DNA from: Solirubrobacteraceae bacterium
Lineage (GTDB): Bacteria; Actinomycetota; Thermoleophilia; Solirubrobacterales; Solirubrobacteraceae
Reading direction: 5' to 3'
DNA length: 12,129 nucleotides
Assembly: GCA_030151725.1 (NCBI GenBank)
Contig: JASLDD010000049.1
Span: 1 to 12,129, forward strand
A model generated the notes under the pieces. It did not search any database. It was given only the letters and a program-made list of their open reading frames with translations, and was not told the DNA's origin. Made by a program: the position numbers and the translations under genes. How positions within the stretch are numbered: the first letter of the stretch is position 1; every line of letters begins with the position of its first letter. Below, piece by piece: positions 1-6,591 of the stretch.

Positions 1-226
1 AGCCGACCAGGCGCTTGTTGACGGTCCCTCGGCGCAGGTGCACGCCGGCACCGACAGGTCGCATCAGCACGGCGGCCACCAGGTCGCTGGAGATCGCCGA
101 GGAGGGTTTGACGCCGAACAGCAGGATCAGCATGGGCGTCATCAGCGCGCCTCCGCCGGCACCGGTCATCCCCACCAGGAATCCGACCACGGCGCTCCCC
201 AGGACTATGTACGGATCGATGTGCAT
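1..226 (-). CDS. TauE/SafE-family permease, N-terminal part (runs off the window)
   Basis: The minus strand from an ATG at 226-224 reads 75 codons without a stop to the window edge. The peptide starts MHIDPYIVLGSAVVGFLVGM and continues with a glycine-rich TGAGGG turn, then a second hydrophobic stretch and the segment SSAISSDLVAAVLM. This layout, a first membrane helix running into a Gly-rich loop followed by a conserved helix, is typical of TauE/SafE permeases, which move sulfite, sulfonate-derived or other small anions across the inner membrane. The substrate cannot be told from this fragment. No good Shine-Dalgarno sequence precedes the ATG, but the upstream ATG is out of frame. The gene is divergent from the sugar transferase, separated by 264 bp, and is probably a neighbour rather than a member of the polysaccharide locus. 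Confidence 0.75.
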   Translation of the reverse strand, partial: MHIDPYIVLGSAVVGFLVGMTGAGGGALMTPMLILLFGVKPSSAISSDLVAAVLMRPVGAGVHLRRGTVNKRLVG

Positions 227-365
227 GATCGTCGCTGGCCGATCAGCATCGCCGGCCCCCCCTCAGCGGCCCTCCGGTCCCCTCGGTTCAGAGGCAAACC
301 ATAGAGCAGTGAATCTCTCTGTGGAACGGCGGATCCCGATACCTCGAAAAACTTGGCGCCAGACC

Positions 366-394
366 TTGCTTTAGGTTCGGCTGATGTTTATGAT
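366..394 (+). promoter_or_regulatory. Candidate promoter for the sugar transferase gene
   Basis: TTGCTT at 366-371 and TATGAT at 389-394 are separated by 17 bp, a good fit to a housekeeping -35/-10 pair (the -10 box has one mismatch to TATAAT, the -35 box keeps only TTG). Transcription would start near 401 and leave a leader of about 90 nt before the GTG at 491. The stretch is visibly more A/T-rich than its surroundings. Assigned by eye only. Confidence 0.35.
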
Positions 395-472
395 GGCGAA
401 CGTTAGAGGGGTCACAAAATCTCGACAATTGTTGGGGTTGGGAGGGTCACCATCGGGACCCACGTTGCGAGC

Positions 473-479
473 AAGGAGG
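473..479 (+). promoter_or_regulatory. Ribosome binding site for the sugar transferase
   Basis: AAGGAGG is a near-perfect anti-16S match placed 11 nt before the GTG at 491. The spacing is a little long, but it supports the 491 start over the first internal in-frame ATG (codon 58 at 662), which would cut into the first membrane helix. Confidence 0.6.
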
Positions 480-490
480 CTGGAGTCATT

Positions 491-2002
491 GTGAGTGTCG
501 AGGCAGGTGGGGGACCGGAAAAAGGCGCGACCTGGGTTCCACCACTGGCGAGTTCTCGGGGGCTATGGGGTCGGGGCGGACGGCGCCGGGCGTGGGCTGC
601 GGGCATCTCGGAGGTACGGGGGCCGGCCGCCTCGATACGCAGGGATGCGCTCTTCCGCCGGATGCTCGTAGTCGCAGACGTGGTGGCGATCGTCGGCGCG
701 TTCGTGCTCACGGTGATCGTGGCACGACGTTCAGTGCAGCTGACGTGGGCGGGGATCGTCGGTGTGCCGATCCTGGTCGTCTGCGCGAAGCTGTCGGGTC
801 TCTACGATCGCGACGAGACGCTGTTGCGCAAGACTACGCTCGATGAGGCGCCAAAGCTTTTGCAGCTGGCAACGCTGTGCGCGTTCGTGGCGTGGCTCAC
901 CGGGGGGTTGATAGTTCACGGCCAGCTCGATCGACACGAGGCGATGGTCTTGTGGCTGGCGCTCGCCGTGTTCTTGTTGCTCGCACGCTCGGCCTCGCGC
1001 GCCTTCTCGCTGCGAATCGCGCCGACCGAGCGGTGTCTGTTCATCGGCGATGAGATGTCGGCGGAGACGATCCGCGCGAAGCTGACGGGGCACAGCGGCG
1101 TCAAGGCCAAAGTCGTCGCGCACCTGGACCTCGACAAGGTCGCGCCTTGGTCGAGCGACAGCTTCTCAGAGCCCCGTCTGGCGGAGGTTAGGGATCTGGC
1201 GCAGACGCTGGACGTTCACCGCGCGATCATCGCGCCGCGCAGCGCGGACGCGGGCGAGATGCTGAACCTTGTGCGCACTCTGAAGGCGGTTGGCGTCAGG
1301 GTCAGCGTGCTGCCGCGCCTGCTCGAGGTGGTGGGTTCCTCGGTCGAGTTCGACGATCTGCACGGCGTCACGGTGATGGGCGTCAGGCGCTTTGACCTGA
1401 CGCGCTCCTCAGCGGCCTTCAAACGCGCTTTCGACCTGGTCGGGGCGTCACTTGGACTGCTGGCGATCTCACCGGCGCTCATCGTGATCGCGATCGCCAT
1501 CAAGCTCGACAGCCGCGGGCCCGTGTTCTTCCGTCAGCTGCGGGTGGGGCGTCACGGACACCGCTTCCACATGCTGAAGTTTCGCACTATGGTCCCCGAC
1601 GCTGAGGCCATGAAGGAGTCTCTGCGCGACCGCAATGAAGCGCAGGAGGGGCTGTTCAAGATCGCCGACGATCCCCGTGTGACGCGGGTGGGGCGGCTGC
1701 TGCGTCGCAGTGCTCTAGATGAGTTGCCACAGCTGTGGAACATCGTCCGTGGCGAGATGAGCCTTGTGGGGCCGCGGCCACTGGTCGTGGACGAGGACAT
1801 TCGGGTGGCGGGCTGGCACCGTCGTCGTCTCGAGCTGATGCCCGGTATGACCGGCCCGTGGCAGATCCTCGGGCCCTCGCGCGTGCCCCTACGGGAGATG
1901 GTCGCGATCGACTACCTGTACGTGGCCAACTGGTCGCTGTGGAGCGACATCAAGATCCTGCTGCGCACGATCCCGCATGTCCTCGGGCGACGCGGGCTCT
2001 AA
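491..2002 (+). CDS. Polyprenyl-phosphate sugar-1-phosphate transferase (initiating enzyme, WcaJ/WbaP-like)
   Basis: 503 residues from a GTG start. It would transfer a sugar-1-phosphate from a UDP-sugar to undecaprenyl phosphate at the inner membrane, the first step of exopolysaccharide repeat-unit assembly. After a Gly/Arg-rich tail (1-55) come about four membrane helices (58-78, 86-104, 124-144, 151-169), with SGLYDRDE at 102-109, a landmark of this family. A Rossmann-like CoA_binding_3 region follows (about 180-290, starting RCLFIGDE). The catalytic bacterial sugar transferase domain fills 310-503: a re-entrant hydrophobic segment (FKRAFDLVG onward), FRQLRVGR, LKFRTMVPDAE, then SALDELPQLWN, GEMSLVGPRP and PGMTGPWQ. 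Length is usual for the long polyisoprenyl-phosphate hexose-1-phosphate transferase (PHPT) class. The stop lies 14 bp from the convergent GT4 stop. The sugar (Glc, Gal or another) cannot be read from sequence. Confidence 0.93.
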   Translation: MSVEAGGGPEKGATWVPPLASSRGLWGRGGRRRAWAAGISEVRGPAASIRRDALFRRMLVVADVVAIVGAFVLTVIVARRSVQLTWAGIVGVPILVVCAKLSGLYDRDETLLRKTTLDEAPKLLQLATLCAFVAWLTGGLIVHGQLDRHEAMVLWLALAVFLLLARSASRAFSLRIAPTERCLFIGDEMSAETIRAKLTGHSGVKAKVVAHLDLDKVAPWSSDSFSEPRLAEVRDLAQTLDVHRAIIAPRSADAGEMLNLVRTLKAVGVRVSVLPRLLEVVGSSVEFDDLHGVTVMGVRRFDLTRSSAAFKRAFDLVGASLGLLAISPALIVIAIAIKLDSRGPVFFRQLRVGRHGHRFHMLKFRTMVPDAEAMKESLRDRNEAQEGLFKIADDPRVTRVGRLLRRSALDELPQLWNIVRGEMSLVGPRPLVVDEDIRVAGWHRRRLELMPGMTGPWQILGPSRVPLREMVAIDYLYVANWSLWSDIKILLRTIPHVLGRRGL

Positions 2003-2016
2003 AGAGTCGACAGCGC

Positions 2017-3285
2017 TCAGTTCCCGCCCCTGAAGGCACGCTCGCGCACGAGCTGCTCCAGGGCAGCTGAGATCTGCTCGCATACGATCTCGGGAGCGAA
2101 CAGCCGCTCAGCCTCGGCACGTGCCAGCGAGCGGACGGGCGCAGGCTCCTCGCGCAGGCGTGTGAGCATGTCCGCAATCGCGTTGGCCATGCCTTCGACA
2201 TCGCTCGGGTGCACGCTCGTAACGGCTTTTGGGGCAACGCCCTCGATTGCGCCAACCTCGTCTGTGGCCACGACCGGTACGCCGGCGGCGAGCGCCTCGG
2301 CGACGGTCAGGCCGAACGGCTCGTACTTGCTCGCCTGCAGCAGCACATCGGCGCGAGCGAGCTCCGCAGGAATCTCGGGTGGGGAGATGCGCCCGGCGAA
2401 TTCGGCGTTCTCGCTGGGCAGCACGTCGAGCAGCTTGGTGTAGTCCGACCACAGACTCGGCCCTCCGACGAAGCGGATCTGCGCCTCGACACCCCGTCGG
2501 TGCAAAAGGCTCGCCACCGCCAGCACGTCGTCGACGCCCTTGCGCACTGCGATCCGCCCCAAAACGAGGACGAGCGGTGGCTGTGCGAGGGGACGCTCGG
2601 TGTCGACGTTGACGAAGCGCTCGAGCCGAACGGGGTTGGGCACGACCACGGTCTGCTCGAGCGGATAGCCGTAGTCGTGGATCAGATGGTCGCGGAACAC
2701 GCTGCTGATGCACACGAGCAGGGCCGCGCGCCGGACCCTCACACGCTGCACGAGCGCGCGCATGGACATCGTCAGAGCGGCAATCGCAAGCGTGTGGGCA
2801 GGCTGGCAGCGAAGACCCAGGCGACGCTCGACGATCAGGTACCTCAGCTCACCGGCTATGTGAGTCTCGGGATGGATCACGAGCGGAACCTCGTTGCGCA
2901 GGCTCGTCGGCATCGAGAGCGTCTCGATGTTTGAGAATTGGTAGATGACGTCGTAGGGATCCTGGACATGGCGGTGTGCGACCTCGCGCCGCAGTCGCAG
3001 CGAGGAGAGCGCCCGAGAGAGCTGGCTCGTAACGAAGGCGCCTATGCGCGTGCGGCTGTACCAGCTGCTCCAGCGCCACGAGCTCGTGCCCCAGACGAAG
3101 GTGAGGTTCTCCTCTGCGGCCAGGCGCTCGGGCATTGTGTAACCCTTGCCCGGCAGGAAGCAGTCGATCCGGTGTCCCCGTTTGGCCAGGCCGCAGAGGA
3201 GCTCGCTCGCAACCCCCGGAACGCCGCCCGTTTCGCGGGCGGTGGGCCCTGCGCCGAGCCATGCGATGTGGAGTGATCCTGACAT
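2017..3285 (-). CDS. GT4-family glycosyltransferase
   Basis: 422 residues, GT-B fold. The N-terminal acceptor domain begins HIAWLGAGPTARETGGVPGV, with the glycine-rich GGVPGVAS loop at 20-27. The hinge and donor domain show VPNPV (215-219), LGRIAVRKG (242-250) and the nucleotide-sugar binding E-x7-E signature EPFGLTVAE (E322, E330), followed by ALAAGVPVVAT. The family uses NDP-sugars to add a sugar, with retention, to a lipid-linked acceptor on the cytoplasmic face. It is the last gene of a three-gene minus-strand run, 26 bp after the upstream sulfotransferase stop, so co-transcription with that gene is likely. Its 3' end faces the sugar transferase, 14 bp apart, with no convincing terminator. 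Donor and linkage are unknown. The ATG at 3285 is the natural start, because the first beta strand begins five residues later. Confidence 0.9.
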   Translation of the reverse strand: MSGSLHIAWLGAGPTARETGGVPGVASELLCGLAKRGHRIDCFLPGKGYTMPERLAAEENLTFVWGTSSWRWSSWYSRTRIGAFVTSQLSRALSSLRLRREVAHRHVQDPYDVIYQFSNIETLSMPTSLRNEVPLVIHPETHIAGELRYLIVERRLGLRCQPAHTLAIAALTMSMRALVQRVRVRRAALLVCISSVFRDHLIHDYGYPLEQTVVVPNPVRLERFVNVDTERPLAQPPLVLVLGRIAVRKGVDDVLAVASLLHRRGVEAQIRFVGGPSLWSDYTKLLDVLPSENAEFAGRISPPEIPAELARADVLLQASKYEPFGLTVAEALAAGVPVVATDEVGAIEGVAPKAVTSVHPSDVEGMANAIADMLTRLREEPAPVRSLARAEAERLFAPEIVCEQISAALEQLVRERAFRGGN

Positions 3286-3311
3286 CAGACGAGCCTATCG
3301 GTGCACAGTTG

Positions 3312-4253
3312 TCAGTGCGAGACTGTGACAGGGCCGGGCGTCGGCCCGAGCGGGTAGGCGAGCGCGCTCAGCTCACTCGCGGCTATCTCCTGTGCGGCCG
3401 CCAGGTCGGCCTGTGGACGGCGAGTGTGGATTCCCACCGATCGGGCGTGAGCGCTTTGCAGACGTCGGCGTGCCCTTGATGTCAAGTGCAATCCGAGATG
3501 CTCGGCGATCGCCTGTCCCCCCCGCACGGGGTCGGCCACAAAGCTCTCGTATCGCACCTGCAGCACTCGTCCGGAGGCCCGCACCTCCTCGGACTCGAAG
3601 AACTCCCTGCAGCGTCTGGCCATCTCACGCCACATCCACACGGCACGCACGTAGGGCGCACTTCGCAGGAAATGCTCCTCCTCGTCCTCTCGAACCCACC
3701 AGGGGACGTAGCGCTCGCCCACGAGCCTGCCTGCCATCACCTCATTGGCCTCGAGGTCGGCGAGATCTGTGTCGTCGAGGATCTTGTAGCTGCGAACCAG
3801 GGAATCGGCCACATCGCGTCCATCGCGATGGATGTAGACGATGCGGGCCTGAGGCAGAGCCCGGTAGGCCAGCTCGGGCGCGAATGCGAGAAACGGCTCC
3901 TTGTAGATGAGAGTCCGCTCCGCGCGCACGCCCCGCAGGCGCGGATAAAGCGTGGTTGGGCTGCGCTCGGCAATCCACCACTTGCGCAGCGCGGCCGCAC
4001 GGGACAGATAGGCACCCGATGCAAGGTAGTCGCGTAGCGCGCACCTGAAGCTGCGCTCGAGAAGCTCCTGCGTACCTGCATCCAGCCTCTGTGCCGCGAG
4101 ATGCGAGATCCCGACGGGCAGCAGGTTGCCGGTCACACACTCTGCCTGTGGGAGCGCATCGAGAAAGCCCATCAGGAAGGTCGTGCCCGAACGTGGCACG
4201 CCGAGCACGATCCCCCGCTCGATGCTCACCAGGCGTCCCGTCTGCGATTGCAC
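3312..4253 (-). CDS. PAPS-dependent sulfotransferase (first of two)
   Basis: 313 residues. The N-terminal GVPRSGTTFLMGFLDALP (18-35) is the 5'-phosphosulfate-binding loop of PAPS sulfotransferases, and IHRDGRDVADSLVRSY (141-156) is the matching 3'-phosphate-binding segment; KEP at 118-120 also fits. The fold moves sulfate from PAPS to a hydroxyl or amine. No signal peptide or membrane helix was seen, so it should act in the cytoplasm, on a lipid-linked sugar intermediate or a small molecule. The start used is GTG at 4253, which leaves 17 residues before the P-loop; an in-frame GTG at 4229 is also possible, and neither has a good Shine-Dalgarno. The gene lies 54 bp after the second sulfotransferase (that gap holds a repeat copy) and 26 bp before the GT4 gene. 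Sulfotransferase identity is strong; the acceptor is inferred only from context. Confidence 0.87.
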   Translation of the reverse strand: MQSQTGRLVSIERGIVLGVPRSGTTFLMGFLDALPQAECVTGNLLPVGISHLAAQRLDAGTQELLERSFRCALRDYLASGAYLSRAAALRKWWIAERSPTTLYPRLRGVRAERTLIYKEPFLAFAPELAYRALPQARIVYIHRDGRDVADSLVRSYKILDDTDLADLEANEVMAGRLVGERYVPWWVREDEEEHFLRSAPYVRAVWMWREMARRCREFFESEEVRASGRVLQVRYESFVADPVRGGQAIAEHLGLHLTSRARRRLQSAHARSVGIHTRRPQADLAAAQEIAASELSALAYPLGPTPGPVTVSH

Positions 4254-4272
4254 CGGCAGGCCATGTGCGAGG

Positions 4273-4307
4273 ATCCTAGATGGTTGATGGCACGGGCCTG
4301 CACCGCT
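4273..4307. repeat. Diverged copy of the left end of the 5289-5462 element
   Basis: The 35 bp at 4273-4307 match 5287-5321 at 32 positions (differences at 4289, 4290 and 4297), including the identical 16-mer ATCCTAGATGGTTGAT and the 3' block CTGCACCGCT. The match stops exactly where the stop codon of the second sulfotransferase begins (4308-4310). Only the left-end half is present: no inverted right end was found nearby. It fills most of the gap between the two sulfotransferase genes. Confidence 0.8.
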
Positions 4308-5156
4308 TCAGCTCGGTGCCAGGTGTTTGAAGTTGGGCCACAGCGCGAGGTCGATCTCGGGGAACTCGGCTGCCAGCCGCACGACGTCGTCGCTGTAGGC
4401 GCTCACGTAGGCCTCGCGGGTGGCGGCGTCGAGGGTGGGCTTGTCCGGCTGGTGCTTGGGGTGAGCCCCGAGATCGGGCACGAAGTCGGTGTCTGTGAAG
4501 CCGAGGAACTCGAACGTCCTGCGCAGCTGGGACTCGGGCTCGCGCGTGCAGCGCTCGTATTGCAGTATCAGCACTGCCGAGCGGTCGAAGTGGCGCATCA
4601 GGTTCGCCAGCTGTGCGTGGTAGAGACCGCGCACGAAGGCCTCCAGCGGCGCATAGCGGCTCAGTGGAGCTTCACGTCGGGCGGCAACCCCGGCATCGAG
4701 CTCGAGGCCCGAGCGGTAGCGCTCGAGCGGATCGCGCAGGAGCACGAGCAGCCGGGCCGATGGGGCGGCCGTGGCGAGCAGACGCGGGATCCACGGCGCG
4801 CTCAGATACAGGGGCGTCCACTCTCCGACCTTCTCTTCGCCCGCGCGTGGGAAGTAGCGGTGGTACTCGGCGGTGTCGGCGTCGGTGTAGGGACCCTCGT
4901 AGAAGCGGTCGAAGAAGTGAAGCTCCTTGGCTTCCACCGGACGTGTGACCTCGGGATGCGAGCCGATCAGGTCAAACCAGCGGGTGGTGCCACAACGCTG
5001 GACTCCGACGCCGATGAAGTCCGGTGCTCCTGTCCGCGCGCCCGGGGGGCAGGGGGGAGGCGGCGGTGGCTTGTCGAGTCCTCCGTCGGTGGGTGTGGCT
5101 CGCCGCCGCTTTTGCTGCCATTTGCCCCGCAGGCGGCGTGTGACGTTAATGCTCAT
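4308..5156 (-). CDS. PAPS-dependent sulfotransferase (Sulfotransfer_1 / heparan-sulfotransferase-like)
   Basis: 282 residues from an ATG. After a basic N-terminal tail with a six-proline run (30-35), the core starts DFIGVGVQRCGTTRWFDLI: GVQRCGTT (51-58) is the 5'-PAPS loop. KELHFF (77-82), GEWTPLYL (111-118) and LLRDPLERYRSG (139-150, the 3'-phosphate site) are in the order and spacing of bacterial carbohydrate sulfotransferases of the NDST/heparan type. The C-terminus (FTDTDF, then a region ending LWPNF) also fits the family. Low similarity by eye to the neighbouring sulfotransferase outside the PAPS motifs argues against recent tandem duplication. It is first in the minus-strand run and divergent from the GT4 gene at 5470. 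It is bounded by copies of a repeat: 4273-4307 touches its stop and 5289-5462 lies 133 bp upstream of its start, suggesting possible movement as a cassette. No clear Shine-Dalgarno precedes the ATG. Confidence 0.88.
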   Translation of the reverse strand: MSINVTRRLRGKWQQKRRRATPTDGGLDKPPPPPPCPPGARTGAPDFIGVGVQRCGTTRWFDLIGSHPEVTRPVEAKELHFFDRFYEGPYTDADTAEYHRYFPRAGEEKVGEWTPLYLSAPWIPRLLATAAPSARLLVLLRDPLERYRSGLELDAGVAARREAPLSRYAPLEAFVRGLYHAQLANLMRHFDRSAVLILQYERCTREPESQLRRTFEFLGFTDTDFVPDLGAHPKHQPDKPTLDAATREAYVSAYSDDVVRLAAEFPEIDLALWPNFKHLAPS

Positions 5157-5288
5157 GCCCGGATGATCTTTGCGAACAGCGCCTGCTCATGCCCTCTGGC
5201 CAGCCTGACGGTTTGGGATAATCTCTAAAAATGAGCGCCTGTCGCACCACTGCGGTGACAGCCAGCCGGCGACGTATGCCGGTCGAAT

Positions 5289-5462
5289 CCTAGATGGTTG
5301 ATTCCACGGGGCTGCACCGCTGGCTGGCACGTATGACCGGCGTTGGCCGGTGTCCTCGGGCTCGCCCTTGCCACCAGCAAGGGCTTCGCCCTGCGTCCTT
5401 GGCCGACTTGGCCCTCCGCACCCCCAGAAAACGGCACACCCCCGTGGAATCAACCATCTAGG
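5289..5462. mobile_element. 174-bp MITE-like element with perfect 23-bp terminal inverted repeats
   Basis: The left end 5289-5311 begins CCTAGATGGTTGATTCCACG and is the exact reverse complement of 5440-5462. Both ends carry CTAG just inside the outermost base; it could be a 4-bp target duplication or part of the repeat. The interior is non-coding and folds well: ACCGGC (5336-5341) with GCCGGT (5346-5351), and GCCCTTGC (5364-5371) with GCAAGGGC (5377-5384), the latter extended by GGGC (5358-5361) with GCCC (5388-5391). There is no transposase frame. A diverged copy of the left end is at 4273-4307. A small non-autonomous transposable element is the simplest reading; a structured RNA leader of the downstream gene is the main alternative. 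The rest of the 5157-5469 gap, at 5157-5288, holds an A/T-rich patch near 5213-5231 and two short hairpins (5240-5260, 5266-5282). Confidence 0.6.
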
Positions 5463-5465
5463 TGG
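5460..5465 (+). promoter_or_regulatory. Probable ribosome binding site overlapping the right end of the repeat element
   Basis: AGGTGG lies 4 nt before a TTG at 5470. Its first three bases are the last three of the 23-bp right terminal repeat, so the element appears to supply part of the site. It supports the TTG start over the upstream GTG at 5350 inside the element and over the ATG at 5488, which would remove the first beta strand. Confidence 0.45.
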
Positions 5466-5469
5466 TCGC

Positions 5470-6591
5470 TTGCGCGTTCTTGTAACGATGCCGTGGGGCG
5501 AGCGTCTCGGTGGGGCCGAGGCGATGCTGCAAAGCATCCTCGATGGAGTGCCGGCAAGCGGGCACGAGTTCGAGCTGGTCTTCTTCGAGCCGGGTCCGTG
5601 GCCGCAGGAGCTGCGCGCGGCCGGGCTGCGCGTCGAGGTGATCCCCGCGGGCAGGCTGCATCAGGCGCACCGCTGGGCGGCCACGGTCGTCCGGCTCGCC
5701 CGCATGATGCGCTCGCGCCGGCCTGAGGTGATACTCAACTGGTCGGCCAAGACCCAGCTCTACGGGGCCCCGGCGGCGCTGCTGGCCGGGATGCGTGACC
5801 GTGTGGTCTGGTGGCAGCACTCGATCCCAACCGGGGAGTGGCTCGACTCGCTCGCCACGCGCTTGCCGGCGGCGGCCGTCGGTTGCTACTCGCGTGCGGG
5901 CGCCGAGGCCCAGAAACGAATGAGGCCGTCGCGCCGGACGTTCATCGTCGCCGCTGCCACACAGATCCCGATCCCCGATCCAAACGTGCCTGCCCCCCTG
6001 AGGCTGCCTACCGGTGTGCCGGTGGTGGGGCTGGTGGGGCGCCTCGAGCCGTGGAAGGGCCAGCAGCGCCTGCTGCAGGCGCAGGCGCTGCTGCGCGAGC
6101 GCGGTCAGGAGTTCCACCTGGTGCTGGTCGGCGGGGACGCCTACAACCTCTCCGAGGAGTACGCAGCGTCGCTGCCGGCGCTGGTCAGCCGCCTGGGACT
6201 CGAGGATGCCGTCAGCATGACCGGCCAGGTCGAGGACGCGGGCCCCTACATCGAACAGATGGACATCCTGGTGAACGCGTCCGACCCGGAGCCGTTCGGA
6301 ATCGTCCTGCTCGAGGGTATGGCAAGGGGAGTGCCGGTTGTGGCGGTCGAGTCGGGCGGCCCCGCCGAGTTCATCGAGGACCGTCGCACAGGGCTCTTCG
6401 CGCGCTCGGGCGAGCCGGCGGATCTGGTGGAGCCGATCGAGGAGCTGTTGCGCTCGGCACAGCTGCGTGAGGAAATCGGAGCGGCGGGCCGTGAGCGCTA
6501 CATGAGCGAGTTCACCGAGGAGGCGATGCGCAAGCGCTTCTTCGCCGAGCTGCAGATGCTGATCGACAGTCGCGGCAGTCGCGATGACTGA
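5470..6591 (+). CDS. GT4-family glycosyltransferase
   Basis: 373 residues from TTG 5470; the frame is open back to a GTG at 5350, but that extension translates the repeat element and looks non-native. From 5470 the protein starts with a strand typical for GT-B enzymes (RVLVTMPWGERLGGAEAML), with the LGGAE acceptor-side loop at 13-17. The donor domain shows VGLVGRLEPWKG (186-197), a helix-loop region with LVLVGGDA, and the E-x7-E signature EPFGIVLLE (E274, E282) followed by GMARGVPVVAVESGGPAEFI. It should add one sugar to the lipid-linked repeat unit in the cytoplasm. Its 3' end overlaps the next GT4 gene by 8 bp (ATGACTGA), indicating translational coupling. Expression may be influenced by the repeat element just upstream. 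Donor and acceptor are unknown. Confidence 0.9.
   Translation: MRVLVTMPWGERLGGAEAMLQSILDGVPASGHEFELVFFEPGPWPQELRAAGLRVEVIPAGRLHQAHRWAATVVRLARMMRSRRPEVILNWSAKTQLYGAPAALLAGMRDRVVWWQHSIPTGEWLDSLATRLPAAAVGCYSRAGAEAQKRMRPSRRTFIVAAATQIPIPDPNVPAPLRLPTGVPVVGLVGRLEPWKGQQRLLQAQALLRERGQEFHLVLVGGDAYNLSEEYAASLPALVSRLGLEDAVSMTGQVEDAGPYIEQMDILVNASDPEPFGIVLLEGMARGVPVVAVESGGPAEFIEDRRTGLFARSGEPADLVEPIEELLRSAQLREEIGAAGRERYMSEFTEEAMRKRFFAELQMLIDSRGSRDD

Noticed and set aside
15..374. Overlapping small plus-strand frames at the left edge
   Set aside because: They are opposite the TauE/SafE coding sequence and run into the upstream gap; low-complexity Pro/Arg-rich products.
1985..2029. Possible bidirectional terminator between the sugar transferase and GT4 stops
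   Set aside because: The pairing of GGGCG/GCGGG with CCCGCCC is distant and there is no T run; too weak to call.
4101..5228. Long plus-strand open frame (375 codons) across both sulfotransferases
   Set aside because: Antisense to two strongly supported sulfotransferase genes, spanning their junction and the repeat copy; no domain is visible.
5350..5469. GTG at 5350 as the start of the GT4 gene
   Set aside because: The extra 40 residues are translated from the repeat element, and the GT4 fold begins at 5470, where AGGTGG precedes a TTG.
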